Of a stretch of 64,000 bases of DNA, positions 35,687 to 46,253 are shown piece after piece. The first letter of the stretch is position 1. Each line of letters begins with the position of its first letter. Position numbers and translations under genes: made by a program. The notes below the pieces were generated by a model, which made no database searches, was not told the origin of the DNA, and saw only the letters and a list, made by a program, of their open reading frames with translations. The DNA is from Cryptomeria japonica (taxonomy: Eukaryota > Streptophyta > Pinopsida > Cupressales > Cupressaceae): NCBI RefSeq assembly GCF_030272615.1, contig NC_081408.1, positions 770,563,336 to 770,627,335 of the forward strand, written 5' to 3'.

Positions 35687-36936
35687 CCCCCCAAATTACT
35701 CAATCAAGAAACGCCCCCCCCCAAAAAAATAAAAATAAAAAAATAATGATTTGGCACATTATACTTAGTGCGTATACAATGGGCCACTTGCAAAACAAGG
35801 CAAGGTGGACTTCTGATTTCAATCATACAACTACCTCAAATAGGCTAGAGGAGACTCCAAACAATATTGCAAGTGATCTAATCTAAGATCCAAGCAAAAT
35901 GCAAGTACTAAATGGGCCAAAAATGACCAAATACTGAAAGTACAATTTCTACTCAAAATCACTACAAACTAATGGCAGATTACGAAATTAGACAAAAATT
36001 AATGCACTTTCAAAAAAAATGGCACCTGAAAAAGAGGTCGTATGACCCCAAACGAAGCCTCTGAAGTTGAAAAATCTGGGATTAGACAGGTACAGTCATG
36101 AGAATCTGAATTTTTTTGAAAAAACTGTCCATCAAAATCATAAAATTCCTCCAACACTGCAAAGAGCATGAAATTATAGCCCATTTCAAAAACTGTTGCA
36201 CCAAAAAAGGAGCCAAAATGAGCAAGTTAGAGCCATTTGAAGTTGAACTGCAAAATCAAAAAGCTCAATGGGAGGGGCTTGCCAAAATTTTAAAAAATGT
36301 TGACATCAGCAAACTATGTGATTAAATTTGACGAACATATGGTCGTCGCCAAAACTTCACCTCCCTTCCTGTGTGGCGTCCGTACAGTATAGACTGATGA
36401 CGTGGCAGAATCAAATTCAAATAAAATGATGATGTGTTCATATAATATGTGGACGTGGCAGACAATTTGGTAGTATAGATAGGTGATGTGGTTGTCCATG
36501 TGGCAGAGTACGGATATGGCGTGTACTGCTGACTCGATGCTCGGTTGGCAGGATGATTGTGCACCAGGTGGTGGGGTCCGCGTGGCAGGGTCGGGAAAGC
36601 CGTGTGGGGCCACGTGGCGGAGGGTGATCAAAATGAGCTGACGGGAGTAGCGAACGGTCATTGGTGGGAGTAGAGGTTGGAAGAAAAACCTACGAGCTAT
36701 GGTGTCCCTCAGAGCTAGAGATGTCAGCTGGAGTAAAATTCCAGGGACCGAGAGGAGCCGATCGGAAAGGGAAGACACGACGGACGTCCGATGAAATGCA
36801 CGTTGTCGACCAACATCAATGAGAGGTATGCAGACATTGATGGGAGGCAAAGCTAGGGGTCAGTTCTGGTGAGAAAATACAGTTGACAGGGGCCGAAAAC
36901 TGAGTATGGCCCTTGCAAAAGAATAAAAGAAGAGGT
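35687..36936 (-). other. Element C leader, part next to gag
   Basis: About 1.25 kb between gag and the element D insertion point, G+C-richer from 36340 to 36850 with several GTGGCAGA/CACGTGGC phrases. The 178- and 80-residue minus-strand frames there show no domain. With 44678-45068 it makes an unusually long leader of about 1.6 kb. Confidence 0.5.
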
Positions 36937-38479
36937 TGATAATTCTAATACTTAATATAAGTACAGATCCAATAGCCAACAAGATGAGAGGGGGGGTGAA
37001 TCATACAAACTTAATCTTCCATAAAAACATCAGATTCAACCTCGATAACATATACTTCAGTAATATAACCAAAACTGTTAAACATGCAAACTCAAAAGCA
37101 TATAAACATCATAAACCTCATAACACCAAATTTAACGTGTAAACCCAAATAGGGAAAAACCACTGTGGGATTTCGGACCCACTAAGAAATATACTCTTCT
37201 AGAGTATGCTTGGTTAAAAGCAAATCCTGTTAAAGATTACAAACACATTGCTAGATGTGACCCGGTTAAGGGATTTCCCTCAGATCTGTTAGGATCTTCA
37301 CCTTGTTAGAAGTGACCTTGTTAAAGGATTTCAAACACTCAATCAGAATGTCACCTTGCTAGAGGGTTTTACAAATAAGACTGTTAAGTCCACTCGGTTA
37401 AGAGATTTTTTGTCACTTTCACAAAATAACAGTAATAAAATCTATCTGTAACTTCACATCTAAAATGCTAAAGCAGATTCTTATTTGCTCAATACAATCT
37501 AGACATAGAACTAATCTTGTCCATCTGCTGGGCTTCTATACTTTGTTATTCAAATAGGTCTTCAAGCTTCTGTGCTCGGTAATCACTATGTAGCATCCCT
37601 GTGCATACACTTGCCCGCATGCTTTATTTATCAATAGTTCCCTATTTATAAACAATTAGCTAACCGCTTAATCTCCTTGATCACATTTCCCATGATCAAT
37701 CATAGCCATCAGATCTTCAAACTTTAACCAGGTTCAATGTATCCTTCAATCTGAAAAACATTTTACCTCGCCTTGGAACTTGCATATATTTCTTGGAACT
37801 TGTGCTAGGGTATTGCGATTCAATCTGAACTGTAGATCTTCCTGCCGATCTTCCATTGCCATAGATTCTTAACAAACTTTATTTACAGCATACCAATCAT
37901 TTAATCAGTTCCAGCTCATCAGCTTCCTTCATTAAATAACGCATGTAAACATTTAATGCATTTAGTTACAGCTCGGTTACAACTCGGTAACAACTCGGTA
38001 AATACTAAACTTCACTCGGTAGACATTCCGCCTTCATTAACGGATAGCGATAACCTTAGGGTTTACCGACTAGGTTCCTTATGGTTTACCGACTAGGTTC
38101 TTTGTTTGGTAACATAGTATAGTATTAACCTTACAATTTACAACATATGTATAATGTCAAAACAATCTAAACATCATGATCTCATCATTGTCTGACTCGG
38201 TAATAGTTTCCCATTGAATACCTTATTCATCCTCTTATTCATCATAATCTTTATGTGTCTTTTACCGACATCTTTATACTCTTCAAATCATACTTCTCAA
38301 GATATGGCAACATCATACTGAATTAGAAAATCAATTTCTTGACATCAATGACAAAATAATAATATCAAGACAGTAAACATCCTTAATCAGTTATATCCAT
38401 AATCATCAACAACCTTCTCAATATCCTTATTGAAATGCCAACAATCTTCCATTGTCTGTTATAATGCCAAATGCTAACA
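36937..38479 (-). repeat. Element D 3' LTR
   Basis: 1543 bp and closely similar to 43188-44677. It carries two short segments (near 37305 and 37385) that the other LTR lacks, explaining the 53-bp length difference. Confidence 0.92.
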
Positions 38480-38925
38480 ATCTCCCCCTTTGGCATTGAT
38501 GGCAAAACCAATTGATTTGACATTAAAAAGATTCGGATTGCTGTGATTTTGAAATGCTGAAATGCTCTCTTGCTGTCATCAGACTTCTCCCCCATACATT
38601 AGACTTCTCCTCTTTTCTCAATCTTCTTTCCAATCTTCAGTCTTCTCCCCTTTCTTAGTTTACTCCCCCTTTGACAATAATGCCAAAAAATAAAGAACTA
38701 AAACATAATTTCTTCTTGTATGAAGTGAATTTCTGCTGTAATGTGTCAATTCAGTCTCAGTCAAAGCATTTTGTCTTCAATTCCTGTTCCCTGTATGGTA
38801 TCTTGTATTATTTCCTGTAATATTTCCTATACACCTTTAGAAAACATCCTAAAGTGTGTAAATCAACATCAACTCCTAAAAGATATTCGATAGAGTCATC
38901 AAATTGATGCTTTCACCAAACTCGG
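38480..38925 (-). other. Element D 3' untranslated region
   Basis: Non-coding sequence between the pol stop and the 3' LTR, with the polypurine tract at its LTR end and a second purine run (plus CTCCCCCTTTGACA, about 38664) that resembles it. Confidence 0.7.
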
Positions 38926-40794
38926 TTAGTGAGTAGAAGATAGGGGTAGGAACCCTAACTTACTTTTGAGATATTCAAAAGTGTCCCTTGGTAGTGGCTT
39001 GGTGAAGATATCTGTTATTTGTTCCTTTGTGCTAACATACTCCAACACCACTTTCTTCTCTTGAGCTTCTTCTCTAAGATAATGGTATTTGATAGAGATG
39101 TGCTTTGTCTTAGAGTGCATAATAGGGTTTTTTGAAATGTTAATGGCACTAGTATTGTCACAGAATATAGTTACTGGCTCAGTAACTTTCTCATTTATAC
39201 CTTCCAACAGTTGTTTGATCCATGCTATGTTAGTACAATTCAATGCTGCAGCAACGTATTCAGCTTCTGCTGTTGACTGTGAAACACATCCTTGTTTCTT
39301 GCTAAGCCAACTCACTAGTCTTTCTCCTAAAAAGAAAGCTCCTCCACTTGTGCTTTTTCTGTCATCAATGTTGCCTGCCCAATCAGCATCAGTATAAACT
39401 TTTAAACCAAAATTATTTCCTTTCTGATATACTAAGCCATAATCCTCAGTGCCTTTCAAGTATCTAAAAATTCTTTTAATTGTTGTCATGTGTGTTTCTT
39501 TAGGATCTGCAGAGAATCTTGCAACTATACCTACTGCATGTGCTATGTCTGGTCTGCTGTGAACAATATATTGTAGCTTTCCAATCATGGATTGGTAAAG
39601 TGTCTCATCAACAGATGCAGATTCATCATTCTTTGATAATTTACAGTTGGTAGTCATAGGAGTACTTACTGGTTTTGAATCCTCCATTCCAAATTTCTTC
39701 AAGATTTCCTTTATGTACTTGGATTGAGTAATGAAAATCTCATTTTTCATTTGCAGTATTTGTAAACCTATAAAATACTTTATCTCACCGATTAATGACA
39801 TCTCAAATTCTTTGCTCATTTCATTTCCAAAGTTCTTGCATAGAGAGTCATTTCCACAAAATATAATATCATCAACAAATATGGCTGAGATCAGTATTCC
39901 ATTTTCATCATTCTTCATGTACATATTGTTGTTCTCCCTTGTCCTTATAAAACCAATCTTAATCAAATAAGAGTGCAATTTTTCATACCATGCTCTAGGT
40001 GCTTGTTTCAAACCATATAAAGCTTTGTTCAATTTACATACCTGATCTTTATTATTGTCTTCAACAAATCCTTCAGGTTGTTCAATAAGAACTTCTTCTT
40101 CTAACATTCCATTCAGAAATGCAGATTTGACATCCATTCGATATACCTTGAAGTTTTTGAAAGTAGCATATGCCAACAATGTTCTTACTCCTTCAAGTCT
40201 AGCAATAGGTGCAAAAGTTTCACCATAATCAATTCCTTCTTCTTGAGCATAACCTTTGCAAACTAGTCTTGCTTTGTTTCGAATGACCTCTCCTTTTTCA
40301 TTTAGGTTGTTTCTGAAAATCCACTTTGTACTGATTACATTTTTGTCCTTTGGTCTTGGGATTAGTGTCCATGTGTCATTCTTCTTGATTTGATCAATCT
40401 CTTCTATCATAGCATTTATCCAATCTTCACTGTTAAATGCCTCTTTCACTATTCTCGATTCAAATTCAGATATCAAACATGTGTTCTGTCTCAGTTTGTT
40501 CCTTGTCATCACTGGATCATCCTTATCTCTTATAATCTGACTTGGTGCATGATGTTTTCTGACATACTTGACTAATACAAGCTCGATAGGATCTGTATGA
40601 TCTTCTTCATCACTCGGTAATTGGATATTCTCTTCATTTTCTTCAACAGTCTTCTCGGTAAGACTTGTCAGTTGAACATAGACAAATTCATCATAGTCTT
40701 CTGGTTCCTTGAAATTTCCTTCATCATTTCTTTCTACAAATTCATCAATTTTCACATTTGCACTTTCTAATATTTTGTTAGATGATTTGATCAT
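38926..40794 (-). CDS. Element D reverse transcriptase and RNase H (622 codons)
   Basis: An uninterrupted frame that starts inside pol, so the first Met is not the natural start. RT motifs in order: NDTWTLIPRPKDKNVISTKW, RLVCKGYAQEEGIDY, YRMDVKSAFLNG, QAPRAWYEKL and the catalytic IFVDDIIFCG (FVDD instead of the common YVDD). RNase H follows with YTDADWAGNIDDRKSTSGG, STAEAEYVAA and FCDNTSAINISKNPIMHS, and the usual ending ITDIFTKPLPRDTFEYLKSKLG. All catalytic acids appear present. It copies element RNA to DNA and degrades the template. Confidence 0.94.
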   Translation of the reverse strand: MIKSSNKILESANVKIDEFVERNDEGNFKEPEDYDEFVYVQLTSLTEKTVEENEENIQLPSDEEDHTDPIELVLVKYVRKHHAPSQIIRDKDDPVMTRNKLRQNTCLISEFESRIVKEAFNSEDWINAMIEEIDQIKKNDTWTLIPRPKDKNVISTKWIFRNNLNEKGEVIRNKARLVCKGYAQEEGIDYGETFAPIARLEGVRTLLAYATFKNFKVYRMDVKSAFLNGMLEEEVLIEQPEGFVEDNNKDQVCKLNKALYGLKQAPRAWYEKLHSYLIKIGFIRTRENNNMYMKNDENGILISAIFVDDIIFCGNDSLCKNFGNEMSKEFEMSLIGEIKYFIGLQILQMKNEIFITQSKYIKEILKKFGMEDSKPVSTPMTTNCKLSKNDESASVDETLYQSMIGKLQYIVHSRPDIAHAVGIVARFSADPKETHMTTIKRIFRYLKGTEDYGLVYQKGNNFGLKVYTDADWAGNIDDRKSTSGGAFFLGERLVSWLSKKQGCVSQSTAEAEYVAAALNCTNIAWIKQLLEGINEKVTEPVTIFCDNTSAINISKNPIMHSKTKHISIKYHYLREEAQEKKVVLEYVSTKEQITDIFTKPLPRDTFEYLKSKLGFLPLSSTH

Positions 40795-41529
40795 ACATTT
40801 AAATGCTTTGCTTCTAGAAGAATAACCTAGAAATGTTCCTTCTTCACTCTTCTGATCAAACTTGCCATTTCTATCATCTTTGTGAACATAGCATCTACTT
40901 CCAAAGATTTTAAACTAGCTTACATTAGGTTTCTTATCATACCAGATTTCATATGGTGTCTTCAAAGTAACTTTCTTCAATTGTACTCAGTTCAAGGTGT
41001 AAACTGCTGTGCTTATTGCTTCTCTCCAAAATGTTTGTGGCACTTTCTTTTCAATCATCAGTGTTCTAGCACAATCCACAATAGATCTATTTCTTCTCTC
41101 AGCTATTCCATTCTGCTGTGGAGTTCTCGGTATAGAGACTTGTCTTTTAATACCATGATCATTACAGAATAAGTTGAATTCATCATATGTGAACTCTCCT
41201 CTTCTATCTAATCTAAGACATTTCAATTGTCTTCCTGTTTCATTTTCAACTCTTGCCTTGTACCATTTAAACATTTGAAAAGCTTCTGATTTATCTTTTA
41301 AAAACATTACTGACATCATCCTTGAATAGTCATCCACAAATAATATGAAATATTTATCACCATAATAACTTTGAACTTTCATAGGACCACAAAGATCAGT
41401 GTGCACAAGATCTAAAATTCCCTTAGAAGTGTAAGACTTACTTGTAAAGCTTGATCTTGTCATCTTACCCATCTGGCATCCTCGGCACATAGCATTCTCA
41501 GGTTTTTCAAGACTCGGTAGACCTCTTAC
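40795..41529 (-). pseudogene. Element D integrase
   Basis: It is in the same frame as RT. The core reads VHTDLCGPM, FILFVDDYSRMM, CLRLDRRGEFTYDEF and PQQNGIAERRN, so the D-D-E triad is retained. The zinc-binding end has MCRGCQMGK. TGA codons at 41527 and 40984 and a TAG near 40917 interrupt it; the first two fit CGA to TGA changes. The C-terminal GKFDQKSEEGTFLGYS region lies at about 40815-40865. Integrase inserts element DNA into the chromosome. Confidence 0.9.
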
Positions 41530-42267
41530 TCAGTGCTTCTTACTTATTTTGATCAGATTATCAAAATTTACATGACAAAACCTTTTATGCCATAACCAGG
41601 TATCATCTATCTTTGCATACAAAAACTTGTTCCGAGTTGAGTCAAGGTGAAATGTGTTACCTTTTGTTTGTGTCCCGGTAGTAGCTAACTTTCCATTCTT
41701 GTCATGAACTTCGACAATTCCTTTCTGAAATTCTATTCGGTAACCCGTGTTGTTTAGTTGTGCTACACTCAACAAATTGTATTTCAAACCTTCAACCCAA
41801 TAAACATCATTGCATCTTGCATTGTCAAGAAGTGTTATAGATCCTTTACCTTTCACCGGACATGGTGCATCATTACCAAATCTTACATAGCCTCCATCAT
41901 AATCTTCTAATATAACAAACTTGTGTTTATCTCCTGTCATATGATGTGAGCATCCACTATCTATGATCCAAGAATCATTAGTATTTATGTGAGATATTAG
42001 GGCTTTTTCTTCATACCTTTCTTCATCTGATCCATCTTTGATAGCCACATAAACTACTTCCTCTGTATCAGTTTCATCTAATTTATCATCATTGGATTCC
42101 TCATCAGCTATTAAGCATGTCTTTCTATCTCTTCTTCTAAAGTCTTGGTGTCCTCTGTAATGATTATCTTTCTGTCTGTCATCTTGGTAATCTCTCTTTT
42201 CAGTAGAATCTTTGTCAGGACAGTTAGAAGCTATATGTCCTATTTTATCACAATTGAAACATTTCAA
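41530..42267 (-). CDS. Element D zinc knuckle, protease and pre-integrase domain
   Basis: The frame starts within gag at MKCFNCDKIGHIASNCPDKD, a CX2CX4HX4C knuckle. The aspartic protease has the intact active site WIIDSGCSHHMTG (about 41935-41980), followed by the flap region and GLKYNLLSVAQLNNTGYRI. The pre-integrase motif DTWLWHKRFCHVNFDNLIKIS closes it. There is no stop over 245 codons. The true polyprotein start lies upstream in gag. Confidence 0.92.
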   Translation of the reverse strand: MKCFNCDKIGHIASNCPDKDSTEKRDYQDDRQKDNHYRGHQDFRRRDRKTCLIADEESNDDKLDETDTEEVVYVAIKDGSDEERYEEKALISHINTNDSWIIDSGCSHHMTGDKHKFVILEDYDGGYVRFGNDAPCPVKGKGSITLLDNARCNDVYWVEGLKYNLLSVAQLNNTGYRIEFQKGIVEVHDKNGKLATTGTQTKGNTFHLDSTRNKFLYAKIDDTWLWHKRFCHVNFDNLIKISKKH

Positions 42268-42348
42268 AGGTAGTTTTCCTTTATACTTACCTTTGCCTCT
42301 CAGTAACCTTTTGGCTAATAGTGCTTCAAACTCTTCTTGCTTTCTGAT

Positions 42349-43018
42349 TTACTCATATAGTTTGTGTACTTCTTCCATGTTCTTATGAAATCTTTCACTT
42401 GCTCCACTGTGATCTCCTTTAGAGTACTTATACTTTCTTTCATTGTAATCATTAGATTCATCAAGATGAAAAGAACTAAATGCAGATTTAACTTTATTTA
42501 GCGAAGATCCACTGTTATCAAAGTTACTTAACTCAAATGCATGTAGCTTACCAATAGTAGCATCTAAAGAAACTGGCATATTCGATACAGACCTCAATTC
42601 ATTGATTGCAGAGACTCAGATTGCATAAGCTGGTAGAAGGGTTCTTAACAACTTACTTGTTATATCCTTTTCTTATATCCTTTTCTTCAATAGTTCCGCC
42701 TGCTCCTTTGATTTGATTGACAATCTCCTTTAGTCTTGTACTGTACTGAGTTATGTTCTCACCTTCACTCATCCTCATAGATTCAAGTTGTCCTCTTAGA
42801 CTATCTACTTTTTCTATTTGAACATGTTCATCTCCTCCATATACTGATATGAGCTTATCCCACATTGCCTTTGCATCATTGCAGCCTTCTAGATCATTAA
42901 ACTCTGAGTCGGTCAATGCAAATGTTATTTCAATCATTGCTTGGATATGTTCTTGCTTTGCCTTTATCTCTTCCATTGTCAATGGATAGGTGCTCAGTGT
43001 GATGAAATCATTCTCCAA
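42349..43018 (-). pseudogene. gag: Element D gag
   Basis: UBN2-type gag: FITLSTYPLTMEEIKAKQEH, GCNDAKAMWDKLISVYGG, VDSLRGQLESMRMSEGENI and YSTRLKEIVNQIKGAGG. Near 42660 a 13-bp direct duplication (two copies of CTTATATCCTTTT) throws the frame off. The other frame continues to a TGA near 42615 and on through LRSVSNMPVSLDATIGKLHA to a TAA at 42349, then into the zinc knuckle. The start upstream of 43018 is not certain. Confidence 0.85.
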
Positions 43019-43187
43019 ATAATATACAGCATATTCTCCAACTCCTTATAGGTGCAGCTTCATCCTTTTCTGCCATGTAGAGAAACTTGACTTGTTCAGC
43101 TTCGGTGCATCCCTCTTATACATCTTTGGATCTTTAACTCAAGTGCCTTTAAACTTTTATTTCGGAGTCCAAAGCTCTGATACCAAT

Positions 43188-44677
43188 TGATAGTTCTGAT
43201 ACTTAATATAAGTATAGATCCAATAGCCAACAAGATGAGAGGGGGGGGGGTGAATCATATAAACTTAATCTTCCATAAAAACATCAGATTCAACCTCGGT
43301 AACATATACTTCAGTAATATAACCAAAAGTGCTAAACATGCAAACTCAAAAGCATATAAACATCATAAACCTCATACCACCAGATTTAACGTGGAAACCC
43401 AAATAGGGAAAAACCATTGTGGGATTTCGGACCCACTAAGAAATATACTCTTCTAGAGTACGCTCGGTTAAAAGCAAATCCTGTTAAAGATTATAAACAC
43501 ATTGCTAGATGTGACCCGGTTAAGGGATTTCCCTCAGATCTGTTAGGATCTTCACCTTGTTAAAGGATTTCAAACACTCAATCAGAATGTCACCTTGCTA
43601 GAGGGTTTTACAAATAAGACTGTCACTTTCACAAAATAACAGTAATAAAATCTATCTGCAACTTCACATCTAAAATGCTAAAGCAGATCCTTATTTGCTC
43701 AATACAATCTAGACATAGAACTAATCTTGTCCATCTGCTGGGCTTCTATACTCTGTTATTCAAACAGGTCTTCAAGCTTTTGTGCTGGTAATCACTATGT
43801 AGCATCCCTGTGCATACACTTGCCCACATGCTTTGTTTATCAACAGTTCCCTATTTATAAACAATTAGCTAACTGCTTAATCTCCTTGATCACATTTCCC
43901 ATGATCAATCATAGCCATCAGATCTTCAAACTTTGACCAGGTTCAATGTATCCTTTGATCTGAAAAATGTTTTACTTCGCCTTGGAACTTGCATATATTT
44001 CTTAGAACTTGTGCTAGGGTATTGCGGTTCAATCTGAGCTGTAGATCTTCTTGCCGATCTTCCATTGCCATAGATTCTTAACAAACTTTATTTACGACAT
44101 ACCAATCATTTAATCAATTCCAGCTCATCAGCTTCCTTCATTAAATAACACATGTTAACATTTAATGCATTCAGTTACAGCTCGGTAACAACTCGGTAAA
44201 TACTAAACTTCACTCGATAGACATTCTGCCTTCATTAACCGATAGCGATAACCTTAGGGTTTATCGACTAGGTTCCTTAGGGTTTACTGACTAGGTTCTT
44301 TGTTTGGTAACATAGTATAGTATTAACCTTACAATTTACAACATATGTATGATGTCAAAACAATCTGAACATCATGATCTCATCATTGTCTAACTCGGTA
44401 ATATTTGCCCATTGAATACCTTATTCATCTTCTTATTCATCATAATCTTTCTGTGTCTTTTACCGACATCTTTATACTCTTCAAATCATACTTCTCAAGA
44501 TATGGCAACATCATACTGAATTAGAAAATCAATTTCTTGACATCAATGACAAAATAATAATATCAAGACAGTAAACATCCTTAATCAGTTATATCCATAA
44601 TCATCAACAACCTTCTCAATATCCTTATTGAAATGCCAACAATCTTCCATTGTCTGTTATAATGCCAAATGCTAACA
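43188..44677 (-). repeat. Element D 5' LTR
   Basis: 1490 bp. On the plus strand it starts at 43188 beside the primer-binding site (plus GCTCTGATACCAA at 43174-43186) and ends at GCTAACA 44677. It contains a G8-9 tract (about 43231-43240) next to TGAATCA. Confidence 0.93.
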
Positions 44678-45068
44678 AAGGTACAATGTTCGTTGGGGTC
44701 TGCGGACCCCCCCCCCCTCCGCCAACAAACATTTTTTTTTTTTTTTTTAAATATTAAAAAAATTACAAATTAAAAAACCGCAGATTGAATAAATAAGAAA
44801 ATTAAAAATACCACAGATTTTTTATTTTTTTTTGAAAAAATCTGTACCGTATAGCCTTATAGGCTAATTTTTCCTCCAAAACTGGTTTTCTCCAAAATAG
44901 ACCAAGTTTATAGTTAAAATTCATGGAAATGGTCTCCTGAACTCAACCATGATGTCCAAATTGTTGTACGATGCACCAAAAAATAGCACCTCCCCAGATC
45001 CAAAAATTGAAGCCTCCAAAAATGCCTCTCCAAGACAAATCAATGACGCTTTATAAGCTCTGATACAA
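44678..45068 (-). other. Element C leader, part next to its 5' LTR
   Basis: Non-coding, with a C-rich run (44709-44717), a T17 tract (about 44733-44748) and the primer-binding site (plus AAGCTCTGATACAA) adjoining the LTR at 45069. Confidence 0.7.
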
Positions 45069-45548
45069 TGTGAGATTTTGCCAAGATCAAGAGCTCAATG
45101 AAAAGTACAATAGAGAGACAAAATAGATGATAGGAATAAATTGTATTCTATCAAGATGAAAATACTAATCAATTGGATCATCAATCAATCAATCAATCAA
45201 TCAATTAGATACAATGAATATGAGCTTGCTTATATAGGCAAGGCTATATGGATATGTGAGCACACAAACATGACACGTGGATCAATGAGAAACAAGGCTA
45301 GGTAGGAAATAAGTGTGGTAGGTAGGAGAAACAATATAATATTCCACATGAGGTGGATCACCCACCGAAGGTGGAATGTAACAACAAGATCACACCATAA
45401 AAGGTGGAAATTCTCCTACACACACACTATCCCAATGTAGTACAAACACCCAAGTGTCTCATACCCAAACTAATATGAAATGCATGTACCTAAGTAAACT
45501 TAAGTAAGGTGTAATAATATCCAACATGAATAATTAATTACACCTACA
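45069..45548 (-). repeat. Element C 5' LTR
   Basis: 480 bp, the partner of 32724-33193, with a slightly longer CAAT microsatellite (about 45180-45205). Confidence 0.88.
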
Positions 45549-45553
45549 GTCTA

Positions 45554-46248
45554 GATTCATTGAATCTAGGAAATTGTTCCAAGGTTATGAGCCGACTAAG
45601 TAGATGTTTATACAAAGTGTGATGAGTTATGAGATGAGGTATGAGATCGAAGGCAAATATTGAGATTTTGATTGTGTAGTGATTAATGAAGCTATGTATT
45701 GATCCGTTGTTGAAGTTTTGGAGGAACTGAAGTGGATCTTATCAGACACAGAAGTGTTATATGAAGATCATTGAACTGTTGTTATCCTAATAGTTACAAT
45801 AGAAAAATCTCTTAACCAGGTAGGTCCTGATAGGCCTTAATTTGTAAATCCCCTAACAGGGTAGCTCAACATTTGAGTTTAAATCCTCTTGCAAGGTTGC
45901 TCCTAATAGGGCTCATCATAGCAAATCCCTTCACCGGGTGACTCCTAATAGAGTCTGCTCCTAACAGGGTATATTTGTAAGACCTTACCCGATCAAGGTT
46001 TCTATTTTGCAGATAGTGAATCTTGTGTGTACTAACTCCCACCATGGTTTTTCCCTTTTGTGTTTCCACATATAAACCATTGTGTTATGGTTGGCATGTT
46101 TTATGTAGTGTTTGCTTATGTGATTATTTTACTTGCCTGCCTATTGATTTTAAAGTTTTTAAGAGGTGTTATCAGATTCTTAAGGTTTTTGCTTGCACTG
46201 ATTCACCCCCCCCCCCCTCCCCTCTCTTAGTGCCTTATATGTTTATCA
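45554..46248 (+). repeat. Element B 3' LTR, second part
   Basis: It resumes the B LTR after element C (host flank GATTCATTGAATCTAGG) and ends GTTTATCA at 46248, followed by the AGTGT duplication. It carries CCTAACAGGG repeats and a C11 tract near 46206. Confidence 0.88.
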
Positions 46249-46253
46249 AGTGT

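Larger units (their letters stand above)
36937..44677 (-). mobile_element. Element D: nearly complete Copia retrotransposon
   Basis: The 3' LTR is 36937-38479 and the 5' LTR is 43188-44677, starting TGTTAGCATTTGGC and ending AGAACTATCA on the minus strand (the left copy ends with a variant). Next to the 5' LTR the minus strand has TTGGTATCAGAGC, the initiator-Met primer site. The polypurine tract AAAGGGGGAGAT borders the 3' LTR. The target duplication is GAGGT/AAGGT, one mismatch. The order gag, protease, integrase, RT, RNase H is that of Ty1/copia. Only a handful of point stops and one short duplication break the coding region, making D the best preserved and innermost (youngest) layer. Confidence 0.94.
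32724..45548 (-). mobile_element. Element C: gag-only, non-autonomous Copia derivative
   Basis: LTRs lie at 32724-33193 (470 bp) and 45069-45548 (480 bp), both starting TGTGAGATTTTGCC and ending ACACC(A/T)ACA. The target duplication is TTCTA/GTCTA, one base changed; the uninterrupted site at 26074 has GTCTA. On the minus strand the right LTR is followed by TTGTATCAGAGCTT, an initiator-Met-tRNA-type primer site, and the left LTR is preceded by a polypurine tract AAGGGGGGG. The internal region has gag, a zinc knuckle, a protease remnant and a pre-integrase remnant, but no integrase, RT or RNase H. Element D is inserted in its leader at 36937. Confidence 0.87.
25617..46248 (+). mobile_element. 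Element B: LTR element with gag-like gene and unknown ORF2, no pol
   Basis: The left LTR is 25617-26790. The right LTR is 32259-32723 continued at 45554-46248, split by element C. The AGTGT target duplication is perfect (25612-25616, 46249-46253). A primer-binding-like site follows the left LTR (TTTGTATTAGAGCC, near the initiator-Met site TGGTATCAGAGC), and a polypurine tract (AAAGGGGGATAT) precedes the right LTR. The own internal region (26791-32258, 5.5 kb) has a coiled-coil and zinc-knuckle gag-like frame and a second long frame. No protease, RT, RNase H or integrase is seen, so it must have depended on another element's enzymes. Confidence 0.88.

Noticed and set aside
36314-36850. 178-codon minus-strand frame in element C's leader
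   Set aside because: G+C-rich leader sequence, no domain, and an overlapping frame open in parallel. It could be a leader protein, but nothing supports it.
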